6,594 bases of DNA from Flavobacteriales bacterium UBA3364 (lineage in GTDB: Bacteria > Bacteroidota > Bacteroidia > Flavobacteriales_F > PHOS-HE28): NCBI GenBank assembly GCA_002360495.1, contig DEQO01000070.1, positions 1-6,594 of the forward strand, given 5' to 3'. Shown here piece after piece: positions 1-6,513 of this stretch (position 1 is its first letter; the number at the start of each line of letters is the position of its first letter). The translations under genes and the position numbers were made by a program. The notes beneath the pieces are model-generated. The model saw only the letters and a program-made list of their open reading frames with translations. It was not told the DNA's origin and searched no databases.

Positions 1-1266
1 TCTAACTTGGAAGTGGTGCGGAGCTCGGTACGCGAATACGGTCGCGCATACCTGGACAACATCCACGTGCAAGAGCCCCTGTTCAGCGGGATCCATGCCG
101 GTTCGCAAGTATGGATGAGCCATGGTGACAGCATCACCACGGCGAACGGGGACATGGAGATCATGGCCAGCACCCATGCGGTGCCGGTGGCGGCCTACCG
201 ATTGAAGAACGAACCGACCTTCGCCGTACAGTTCCACCCCGAGGTCTACCACACCACCGACGGCCTGACCCTGCTGCGGAACTTCGTGGTCGGCGTATGC
301 GGATGCACCCCTGACTGGACACCCGGGGCCTTCGTAACGAGCACCGTTGACTCCCTCCGCCGACTGATCGGCGAGGAGGAGGTGGTTCTGGCCTTGAGCG
401 GAGGCGTGGACAGTTCGGTGGCGGCCATGCTCTTGCAGCGTGCCATCGGGGACCGCTTGCATTGCATCTTCGTTGACAACGGCCTGCTGCGCAAGAACGA
501 GTTCGCCGGAGTGCTCGACAGCTATCGGCACATGGGCCTGAACATCACCGGGGTGGATGCGCGCGATCGCTTTTATACCGCGCTCGCTGGACTGGAGGAT
601 CCTGAGGCCAAGCGCAAGGCCATCGGGCGCACCTTCATCGAGGTTTTCGAGGCGGAAAGCCACCGGCTGCCCGCTGTGAAATGGCTCGGACAGGGTACCA
701 TCTATCCGGACGTGATCGAAAGCGTGAGCGTTCATGGTCCGAGCATGACCATCAAGAGCCACCACAACGTGGGTGGCCTTCCCGATCGCATGAAGTTGAA
801 GGTGGTGGAGCCGCTACGTCTGCTTTTCAAGGACGAGGTGCGCAGGGTGGGCAAGGAGCTCGGCCTGGATCCGAACATCCTAGGCCGGCACCCTTTCCCG
901 GGCCCTGGTCTGGCGATCCGGATCCTGGGCGAGGTAACCCCCGAGAGGGTCGCGCTGTTGCAGGAGGTCGATCACCATTTCATCCAAGGCTTGCGCGATG
1001 AGGGCTTGTATGATCAGGTGTGGCAGGCGGGAGCGATCCTGTTGCCGGTCAAAAGCGTGGGTGTGATGGGGGATGAACGCACCTACGAAAGCGTTGTAGC
1101 CCTGCGAGCTGTGGCCAGCACGGATGGCATGACCGCTGATTGGTGCCACCTTCCGTACGAATTCCTGGCACGGATCTCGAACACCATCATAAACAGGGTG
1201 CGCGGCGTGAACCGTGTGGTGTACGACATCAGCTCCAAACCGCCCGCCACGATCGAATGGGAATGA
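1..1266 (+). CDS. guaA: GMP synthase (glutamine-hydrolysing), 5'-truncated by the window edge
   Basis: GuaA makes GMP from XMP, ATP and glutamine in the last step of guanine nucleotide synthesis, in the cytoplasm. The reading frame is open from base 1 and enters the window inside the gene, so the TTG at 7 is an internal Leu codon. The visible 421 residues start late in the glutaminase (class I amidotransferase) domain; about 95 residues, including the nucleophilic Cys, lie outside. Visible landmarks, numbered from the first in-window codon, are WMSHGD (38-43), the amidotransferase His/Glu pair in HPEV (79-82), the ATP pyrophosphatase P-loop SGGVDSS (133-139), HPFPGPG (297-303) and the family C-terminus KPPATIEWE. 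The length agrees with a normal protein of about 520 residues and no key residue is missing in the visible part. Its stop overlaps the next start by four bases. Confidence 0.98.
   Translation, partial: SNLEVVRSSVREYGRAYLDNIHVQEPLFSGIHAGSQVWMSHGDSITTANGDMEIMASTHAVPVAAYRLKNEPTFAVQFHPEVYHTTDGLTLLRNFVVGVCGCTPDWTPGAFVTSTVDSLRRLIGEEEVVLALSGGVDSSVAAMLLQRAIGDRLHCIFVDNGLLRKNEFAGVLDSYRHMGLNITGVDARDRFYTALAGLEDPEAKRKAIGRTFIEVFEAESHRLPAVKWLGQGTIYPDVIESVSVHGPSMTIKSHHNVGGLPDRMKLKVVEPLRLLFKDEVRRVGKELGLDPNILGRHPFPGPGLAIRILGEVTPERVALLQEVDHHFIQGLRDEGLYDQVWQAGAILLPVKSVGVMGDERTYESVVALRAVASTDGMTADWCHLPYEFLARISNTIINRVRGVNRVVYDISSKPPATIEWE
1263..1266 (+). other. ATGA start-stop overlap coupling guaA to the LysM gene
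   Basis: The guaA stop TGA (1264-1266) overlaps the downstream start ATG (1263-1265). There is no recognisable Shine-Dalgarno sequence upstream, so re-initiation by ribosomes finishing guaA is the simplest way to start the second gene. Starting at the ATG at 1257 instead would give a 10-base overlap; the choice cannot be settled from sequence alone. Confidence 0.65.
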
Positions 1267-3032
1267 TCGCCCGCTTACTGCTCATATTGGCGCTGGGCCT
1301 CTGCACGACCTCGTCCTGGTCGCAGGAGCAGCGCAGCATCCAGGGTCGTAAATACATCGTACACACGATCCAACCGGGTCAGACGCTCTATGCCATCGGG
1401 CGTTCTTATGCCGTTCCCGTGGACGCCTTGGTCGCAGCGAACCCCGCTGCCGCGGCCGGGTTGACGATCGGTCAGGAACTGCTCGTGCCCATGGATGCCG
1501 TGGTGAAGAAGGAACGGAAGGTCGCACCGGTGCTTCGGAACGACGGCGAATTGCAGCATACCGTTCGGAAGAAGGAAACACTTTTCGGTATTGCACGATC
1601 CTATGGTGTGGACATGAACGCATTGCTGGAGCGCAATCCCGAAGCCACCACGTTGCGTGAAGGCATGACATTGGTGATACCCGTGCAGAAAGTGAGCGGT
1701 ACTTCCGCTGCGGCGCTGAAGCCTGCCGCACCGGATGACGCGGTACTCCACGTGGTCCAGCCGGGTGAGACGCTTTTCGCACTCGGCCAGCGCTATGGTG
1801 TGGACGTGGAAGTCATCAAAGCGGCCAACGGAGGTCTTCCTGATGGATTGAAGGCCGGGAGCTCGATACGCATTCCAGGAGTTGCTGAACCGACCAAGGC
1901 CGGCCCTTCGGCAAAGGAACCGGACGCGATCGCACAACGCTACAAAGTGGCCTTTCTCCTGCCTTTCGCGGCCGATCGTAACGACAGCGCCTTGGCCCGA
2001 ACGGAAGGGGATGCCGAGCCGAAGTACTACGAACCCACGAGGATCGCGGTCCAATTCTACAACGGCGCCCGTCTCGCCCTTGATTCCTTGGAGCGTTGCG
2101 GGTTGAACGCGGATGTCTCAGTGCTCGATATGGGCGACGACCCGAAGACCTGGGGCAGCATCACCAAACGTACCGACCTGCTCGATGTGGACCTGTTCAT
2201 TGGACCATTCCACCGCACGGCCATCGAGCAACTTGCCCGGGTGAACATGAACGCGCACATCGTCTGTCCCGTGCCGCAGAGCAACAAGGTGATCCTGGGG
2301 ATGCCCACAGTGAGCAAGGTTACGCCTACACGCACGGACCTGTTGAAGCATGCCGCGCGTTATGTGGCGCTTAAGCACGCTCACGACAACATCATACTGG
2401 CCCGCCCGGATATCGCGGAGGAAAAGGACGCACAGGAACAGGCGCGCACAGCGTTGAATGAAGCGTTGCTTTCACGATCCGATCGGTTGCGGGATACGGT
2501 GCTCATCGCCAAACCCGGGCGCCGTGATCTCGGCGATCTGGTGGGAAAATTGGACGCGTCCAAGTTGAACGTCATCGTAGCCCCCAGCGAGGACGTCGAA
2601 TTCGTGACTACCCTCGTGGGTAAATTGAAACCGCTCGCGGCCAAATACCGGATCATGCTGGTAGGTCTTGAGCGTTGGACCACGTTCGGGTCGGTGGCCG
2701 CGTTCGATCTGGACCTCCTCGGGTTCACATTCGCAGCAGGTTCGTTCATCGATCACAAGGCCCCGGCCACAAAGGCCTTTGTGCAGGCCTATCGGGACGC
2801 GTACAAGACCGACGTCGACGAGTATGGACTTCTGGGCTTCGATGTGACCATGTACTACCTGAAGGCGTTGATGACGCAAGGGGCCGACTTCGCCGACCAC
2901 TTCGATCAAGTCCGGACCGAGCCGCTCCATATGGGCTTCCGTATGACCCGGACGGGCCCGGAGAACGGGTTCCGGAACGAGCATGCGATCATGCTACAGC
3001 AAAAGGACCTCCAACTGTTCAAGGCACCCTAG
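1263..3032 (+). CDS. Exported protein with three LysM domains and a periplasmic-binding type I fold
   Basis: A 589-residue protein starting at the ATG that overlaps the guaA stop (ATGA). A second ATG two codons upstream (1257) is an alternative start. Residues 1-20 form a Sec signal peptide (MIARLLLILALGL, then a polar end before QEQ). Three LysM domains follow at about 30-77, 97-141 and 161-205, each with the typical pattern: a val/thr-rich strand, GxT/ExTLxxIxxxYxV, an Asn-Pro or Ala-Asn turn, and a closing IPV-like strand. LysM domains bind N-acetylglucosamine-containing glycans such as peptidoglycan. Residues about 226-585 begin with YKVAFLLPF and resemble a type I periplasmic-binding (LivJ-like) fold, with an LFIGPF segment near 311-316. 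No permease or ATPase genes are next to it, so a transport role is not supported. A wall-anchored sensor or regulator of peptidoglycan synthesis is possible (inference). The domain calls are firm; the role is unknown. Confidence 0.92.
   Translation: MIARLLLILALGLCTTSSWSQEQRSIQGRKYIVHTIQPGQTLYAIGRSYAVPVDALVAANPAAAAGLTIGQELLVPMDAVVKKERKVAPVLRNDGELQHTVRKKETLFGIARSYGVDMNALLERNPEATTLREGMTLVIPVQKVSGTSAAALKPAAPDDAVLHVVQPGETLFALGQRYGVDVEVIKAANGGLPDGLKAGSSIRIPGVAEPTKAGPSAKEPDAIAQRYKVAFLLPFAADRNDSALARTEGDAEPKYYEPTRIAVQFYNGARLALDSLERCGLNADVSVLDMGDDPKTWGSITKRTDLLDVDLFIGPFHRTAIEQLARVNMNAHIVCPVPQSNKVILGMPTVSKVTPTRTDLLKHAARYVALKHAHDNIILARPDIAEEKDAQEQARTALNEALLSRSDRLRDTVLIAKPGRRDLGDLVGKLDASKLNVIVAPSEDVEFVTTLVGKLKPLAAKYRIMLVGLERWTTFGSVAAFDLDLLGFTFAAGSFIDHKAPATKAFVQAYRDAYKTDVDEYGLLGFDVTMYYLKALMTQGADFADHFDQVRTEPLHMGFRMTRTGPENGFRNEHAIMLQQKDLQLFKAP
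1601..1805 (+). repeat. 13-base direct repeat in LysM domains 2 and 3
   Basis: The 13-mer CTATGGTGTGGAC occurs at 1601-1613 and again at 1793-1805, at the same place (Tyr-Gly-Val-Asp) in the second and third LysM domains. The flanking codons differ. The identity at DNA level suggests the domains arose by duplication, or simply that the motif and codon choice are conserved. It is not a mobile-element repeat. Confidence 0.6.
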
Positions 3033-3039
3033 TTGGTCC
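3001..3039 (-). terminator. Possible intrinsic terminator of the minus-strand operon, over the convergent stops
   Basis: Read on the minus strand, GGACC-AACT (3039-3031) can pair with AGTT and GGTCC (3016-3005) around a 14-base loop, with a three-base bulge between the two stem parts. It is followed at once by TTTT (3004-3001). The TAG stop of the membrane-protein gene lies at the end of the ascending arm and start of the loop. The stem is imperfect and the T-run short, so this is a weak candidate. On the plus strand no T-run follows. A second small hairpin (CGCTGC/GCAGCG, loop TCA, 3039-3053) lies next to it, also without a T-run. Confidence 0.4.
3029..3032. other. Shared CTAG: overlapping stop codons of two convergent genes
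   Basis: The plus-strand LysM gene stops with TAG at 3030-3032 and the minus-strand TMTC-like gene stops with TAG at 3031-3029. The palindromic tetranucleotide CTAG therefore supplies both stops, leaving no intergenic base between the two convergent units. Confidence 0.95.
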
Positions 3040-4942
3040 GCTGCTCAGCAGCGCGCAACGCGAACATCCCCTGTTTGGTCTGGAGGTGGTCCGGCTTCAA
3101 TTCCAAGGCTCGTTCCCAAGCTGTCCGGGCGCCGTCGAGGTCCTTCGTCGTGTAGAGCACGCCACCCAGATTGTACCAGGCATCAGCATTGTCGGGAGCG
3201 TATTTCACGGCTTTGGACAACTGGCGGATGGCTTCCGGATAGTCTCCCTTGGTCCCCGCCGTCAACCCGCCTTTGTAGTAGAGGTCGAAAAGAAAGCGCT
3301 CCAGTTCCTTCAGTTTTGGGTCGTTCGCGTCGATCTCGCGCGACCGGTCCCAGCAGTGTTCTGCGGCCTCCAGGCTGTCCAACCGGTAATAGGCCATGCC
3401 CATGTTCAGCAATGTGGGCAGGTAGGTGCTGTGGATGCTATCGGCCACCCGTAGATGTTCCACGGCTTCCCACGCGAGCCCGCGTTTTTCTTCCGGTCCG
3501 GCGGCATCGCTCTTGTGGATCAGCGCGATGCCAGCGAAGGTGCGTGTGCGAACGCTCATCGGCGACTTGGCCACGTCGTGCAGGAAGAGGTCGTCCCCAT
3601 TGGACCATTCCGAGTTCCGCTGTACCACCGCAAAGGCAGAGCCTGCAGTGATCAGCAGCAAACACGCGGCTGATAGCATCGCCAGCGAACGCGAAGTGCT
3701 ACCCCGGACCATGATCCGACGGACCATCTCCACAACGCCTATGAGGAACGGCACCGAGGCTTGGAACAGGAAGCGTTCACCCAATGGAGCACCGATGTTG
3801 AACGCCAGGTTCGAAACGAGGAAAAGCGTACCCAGATAGAACAGGATGCACCAGGTCAGCAGGTCCCTTCGGCGCGATCCCATCACCGCTACGACGAGCA
3901 ATGCGATGTGCAGACATGCTGAAAGGATCACGAACGGATCGCCAAGCCCGTGCAACGGTATCTGGTTGAACGAGTAGTCATAGACCAATGGATGGGGCCA
4001 GAACATCAGTTTCACGTACAGCAGCAGCACGAAAAGGATGCTCCCGATCTTCTCCTGTGCGGTGGCGAAGAGATAGGGGTTGTCCATGACCTCCTGTACG
4101 GTGTTGTTGCGCGCACCGAGCAGTATCATGCGCAAGGCGACGTACAGGACCACCAGGCCGAGCACCGGAGCGGATCGTCTGACGGCATCCGGAAGCGTGA
4201 GGCCACCGAGGCAATAAAGCGTCAGCGGAAGCACGGCGATGAAGATGAGCCCGTTCTCCTTGGACAAAAGGGCCAGAGCGAAAAAGACGGCCGACCAGGC
4301 ACCCGACCATTTCCCTTCGTCGTTCTTCCCGGCCTTTTCACGCTGCTTCCGTTTCGTTCTGCTCTCCGGCTGACCATCGGCCTGTAGCCTGCGCCACTGC
4401 ACGTGCGCAAGTGCATGATGCAGGGTCAGCAACAGGAAGATCAAGGAGAGGATCTCATCACGACCCTTGATATTGGCGATCGCTTCGGTATGTACTGGAT
4501 GTACGGTGAACAGCAGCGCGACGGACCACGCCGCCCAAGGATGGTCGGGCAGCACGAAACGGCGCAGGAAGCGGAACAGGACGATGCAGCAGACCGCGAA
4601 GAGCAGCACGTTGCCGAGGTGGTGCACCCAGGGTTCCATCCCGAAAAGAGAAACTTCGATGGCGTACGTGACCAAGGACAAAGGCCTGTAGCGTCCACCG
4701 GAGAGGTATGCTGAATTACCGATGCACCCGTGGAAGCTGTCGTGCATCAGGATATCGGATATCCCCGGAATGCCTTTGGCGACATACTTGTTCTCGTTCA
4801 GCACCAGGCCATCATCCAATGCGAATTGATTGGCCGTGGTATTGACATACAAGGCGATGGCCAGCACGGCGAAGAACCAAGGGCTCAGGACCCATGCAGG
4901 GATCCGGTCGGTCCATGAGGAACGCTCTTGGGTATTGGCCAT
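3029..4942 (-). CDS. TMTC-like multi-pass membrane glycosyltransferase (DUF1736 type) with C-terminal TPRs
   Basis: A 637-residue integral membrane protein. The N-terminal 440 residues carry about 11-12 hydrophobic segments and the hallmarks of the GT-C fold TMTC family (in animals, dolichyl-phosphate-mannose O-mannosyltransferases): an acidic pair in ALDDG (41-45) after the first segment, YRPLSLVTY (85-93), HPVHTEAIA (148-156) followed by GRDE, SKENG (227-231), and the DUF1736 block DNPYLFA (287-293) with PHPLVYDYSFNQIP (316-329), then GERFLFQASV (388-397). A very basic loop of about 30 residues (184-213) is probably cytoplasmic. Residues about 505-620 form TPR helices; the last repeat, AWYNLGGVLY to ALELKPD, is canonical. 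Likely role: transfer of a sugar from a polyprenyl-phosphate donor to exported proteins (inference; donor and acceptor unknown). The start at ATG 4942 is preferred because the frame stays open to 5104 only by running into the upstream gene, and MANTQERSSW leads neatly into the first segment. Confidence 0.9.
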   Translation of the reverse strand: MANTQERSSWTDRIPAWVLSPWFFAVLAIALYVNTTANQFALDDGLVLNENKYVAKGIPGISDILMHDSFHGCIGNSAYLSGGRYRPLSLVTYAIEVSLFGMEPWVHHLGNVLLFAVCCIVLFRFLRRFVLPDHPWAAWSVALLFTVHPVHTEAIANIKGRDEILSLIFLLLTLHHALAHVQWRRLQADGQPESRTKRKQREKAGKNDEGKWSGAWSAVFFALALLSKENGLIFIAVLPLTLYCLGGLTLPDAVRRSAPVLGLVVLYVALRMILLGARNNTVQEVMDNPYLFATAQEKIGSILFVLLLYVKLMFWPHPLVYDYSFNQIPLHGLGDPFVILSACLHIALLVVAVMGSRRRDLLTWCILFYLGTLFLVSNLAFNIGAPLGERFLFQASVPFLIGVVEMVRRIMVRGSTSRSLAMLSAACLLLITAGSAFAVVQRNSEWSNGDDLFLHDVAKSPMSVRTRTFAGIALIHKSDAAGPEEKRGLAWEAVEHLRVADSIHSTYLPTLLNMGMAYYRLDSLEAAEHCWDRSREIDANDPKLKELERFLFDLYYKGGLTAGTKGDYPEAIRQLSKAVKYAPDNADAWYNLGGVLYTTKDLDGARTAWERALELKPDHLQTKQGMFALRAAEQRTN

Positions 4943-4991
4943 TGTCGCAGATCGCTGTCGACGGATGAGGATGATCCGACGCGCCGTGAAC

Positions 4992-5774
4992 TTAATGAGG
5001 ATGGTCCACTTGAATGCGATCGGGGCCGAGGTCCACCGCGTTACGTAGCTCCCACGCACCGGATACACCGAACAGCGTGGTCTGGAGTCCGCGTTCGCGT
5101 GCAAGCGCTATTTCGGCCTTCGACATACTGTTGGCGTCCAATGTGATCCCCGAGCAACCAAGGCCCAACGCTTGAGCAGCGGCGGTGCCGGCATCGGTCC
5201 CATATAGGAAGAGCGGCAGCTCGGGAGCTTCAGTGTGCAGCAACCGCAGGAAGTCCTCTGTCTGGCATTCGATCAGAATGTGTCCTGTGAGTTCTGGTCG
5301 CGTTGCGAGGTCGATCAGGGCATCGTTGAAGGCGTGCAGGTATGGCCACCACTCGCCTTTCGTGTTCAGTTTGATGTCCAACGTGAACTCCGTACCCGGG
5401 TACAGCCCAGCCACCTCGATGAGAAAGCTGTCAACGCGCACAATGGGGTAAGGGACTCCCGCGTGTGCAACGTTCGGGCAGGTCCGCAACTCTTCCCAAG
5501 TGCGCGAATGGACAGGGCCGTGGCAGTCCGTGCTCGCGTCCAATTCCAGGTCGTGAAAGGCGACGAGTACATGGTCCTTTGTCATCTGAAGGTCCAGTTC
5601 AACCCCATCAAGACCGGAAGCAAGCGCACCGATCACCGCCGCGCGACTGTCCATCGGGTGTTCTCCATGTGGCCCGAGCCCGCCGTGTCCTATGAGCTTG
5701 ATACGGCTCGTATCCGGAGCCGCACAGCCCAGGAAGATCAACGCGAAGAGAACGGAGCGAACAGATGCCTTCAC
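4992..5774 (-). CDS. Glycerophosphodiester phosphodiesterase-family lipoprotein
   Basis: A 260-residue protein with a GDPD TIM-barrel. Family members hydrolyse glycerophosphodiesters to glycerol-3-phosphate and an alcohol. The start chosen is GTG 5774, giving a lipoprotein signal MKASVRSVLFALIFLGC with the lipidated Cys at 17; a GTG at 5795 would add seven residues, two of them acidic, before the signal. The barrel begins at KLIGHGG (26-32), then GVELDLQMTKD (57-67) with metal ligands Glu59 and Asp61, then FHD with the second catalytic His74, TLDIK (131-135) and IECQ (168-171). Two canonical positions differ: HRG reads HGG, and the PENT-like segment reads PMDS, so its metal-binding Glu is absent. 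Whether this is a subfamily feature or lost activity is open. It ends 49 bases before the next gene on the same strand. The product is probably anchored in the outer membrane facing the periplasm. Confidence 0.88.
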   Translation of the reverse strand: MKASVRSVLFALIFLGCAAPDTSRIKLIGHGGLGPHGEHPMDSRAAVIGALASGLDGVELDLQMTKDHVLVAFHDLELDASTDCHGPVHSRTWEELRTCPNVAHAGVPYPIVRVDSFLIEVAGLYPGTEFTLDIKLNTKGEWWPYLHAFNDALIDLATRPELTGHILIECQTEDFLRLLHTEAPELPLFLYGTDAGTAAAQALGLGCSGITLDANSMSKAEIALARERGLQTTLFGVSGAWELRNAVDLGPDRIQVDHPH

Positions 5775-5819
5775 AAGAACTGGTTCCACGTCCACAAATG
5801 ACGCAGATCCGGTGGATCG

Positions 5820-6473
5820 TCACCGCTCCAGCACCGTCTTCAAGTGCGGGCAATCGAACAACGCTCCCGGCGCTATCATCAGTTCATCCAGTGGCGGTGC
5901 CGCGCCGTATCGCGCATTCATGACGCGCTGCACGGTTTCGCTGCCCAAGTTGTTCTCTCGCATCGGTTTCGGTGCGCAGAGTTCCACACCGAGCCCGTTC
6001 TTGTACATCTTCCAGACCAGTTCCGAACAGTAGATGCGTTCTTCGCTCCAGCGGAATTGCAGGTCGTAGGGGAGGCCATTGTAACGCGCGCCTGCCTTCC
6101 TTAGCCGGGCCAACCCCTCGGCATCCAGGACCTGGTCGGCATCGACCAGACGTTTTACGGTCCAATGGCCAGCTTCACCATGCGTGGTCCATTCGTCCAG
6201 GGGCGTGCTCTGCACTGGACCCACGGCTTCGTAGACCGTCCACTGTCCGTCGCGTTTGAACAGGATGCCCACGTGCGTCCATGGTGAGCCGGTGGCCAAT
6301 TGTACGGCACGGCCTTGTTCGCCACCGGTGTGCTGGAACACGATGTCGCCTTCTTGCAGGAGCTTCAGGTCGGACTGTTCAAGTCCGCTTCCGCCGGCGA
6401 CCAGCGTATTGATGCCCCATGCGGCGGCACCGAAGGCCAGCATATTCACCACCAACAACGAACGCTTCTTCAC
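5820..6473 (-). CDS. YiiX/YebB-like permuted papain-fold protein (NlpC/P60 superfamily, C92)
   Basis: A 217-residue protein that matches E. coli YiiX over its whole length as I remember that sequence. Residues 1-26 form a signal peptide or signal anchor (KKR then a hydrophobic run). The permuted papain-like core starts at EGDIVFQ (41-47). Catalytic candidates are His67 in SPWTHVGI, Glu82 in YEAVGP and Cys149 in IYCSELVW, with the His before the Cys as expected for circularly permuted NlpC/P60 members. Other family landmarks are TPLDEW (90-95), LPYDLQF (134-140) and a C-terminal PPLDE. These proteins are predicted amidases or peptidases acting in the envelope; the substrate is not established, and lipid or peptidoglycan are both conceivable. 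The start is GTG 6473; an in-frame TAA lies two codons upstream, so no longer start is possible. It is separated by 45 bases from the phosphodiesterase gene (24 if that gene starts at 5795). Confidence 0.92.
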   Translation of the reverse strand: MKKRSLLVVNMLAFGAAAWGINTLVAGGSGLEQSDLKLLQEGDIVFQHTGGEQGRAVQLATGSPWTHVGILFKRDGQWTVYEAVGPVQSTPLDEWTTHGEAGHWTVKRLVDADQVLDAEGLARLRKAGARYNGLPYDLQFRWSEERIYCSELVWKMYKNGLGVELCAPKPMRENNLGSETVQRVMNARYGAAPPLDELMIAPGALFDCPHLKTVLER

Positions 6474-6482
6474 GGCTTATGA

Positions 6483-6505
6483 ACGCCAAGGGAAGTGCGT
6501 GGCGT
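6483..6505. repeat. Small inverted repeat in the gap before the YiiX-like gene
   Basis: ACGCCA (6483-6488) and TGGCGT (6500-6505) are perfect complements around an 11-base loop in the 40-base gap between two minus-strand genes. It ends ten bases before the GTG start. No T-run follows on either strand, so it is not a standard terminator; it could be a weak attenuating or RNA-stabilising hairpin, or chance. Confidence 0.3.
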
Positions 6506-6513
6506 ATGTCCGA

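Noticed and set aside
7..9. TTG as the start of guaA
   Set aside because: The frame is open from base 1 and the fragment begins in the middle of the glutaminase domain, so the TTG is an internal Leu codon.
1140..1262. N-terminal extension of the LysM gene to 1140 in the same frame
   Set aside because: It would overlap guaA by 127 bases, carries no domain, and places the signal peptide internally. The start at 1263 (or 1257) puts the signal peptide at the N-terminus.
1275..2054. 259-codon open frame antisense to the LysM gene
   Set aside because: It mirrors the coding gene, as GC-rich genes commonly give long antisense frames; the translation is rich in Arg, His and Cys and shows no domain, whereas the plus-strand frame has clear ones.
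2675..3454. 259-codon plus-strand frame across the convergent junction
   Set aside because: It overlaps two well-supported genes in other frames and its translation shows no family motif.
4957..4978. CGGAT/ATCCG hairpin (4962-4966 with 4974-4978) in the gap before the TMTC-like gene, next to a GTCGAC palindrome
   Set aside because: A five-base stem without a T-run or conserved partner is expected by chance; there is no support for an operator or terminator.
4943..5104. N-terminal extension of the TMTC-like gene to 5104
   Set aside because: It would run 113 bases into the phosphodiesterase gene and adds a basic, non-homologous stretch; the ATG at 4942 gives the normal family start.
5235..5801. 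188-codon plus-strand frame opposite the phosphodiesterase gene
   Set aside because: It is an antisense shadow; the minus strand carries the recognisable GDPD barrel motifs.
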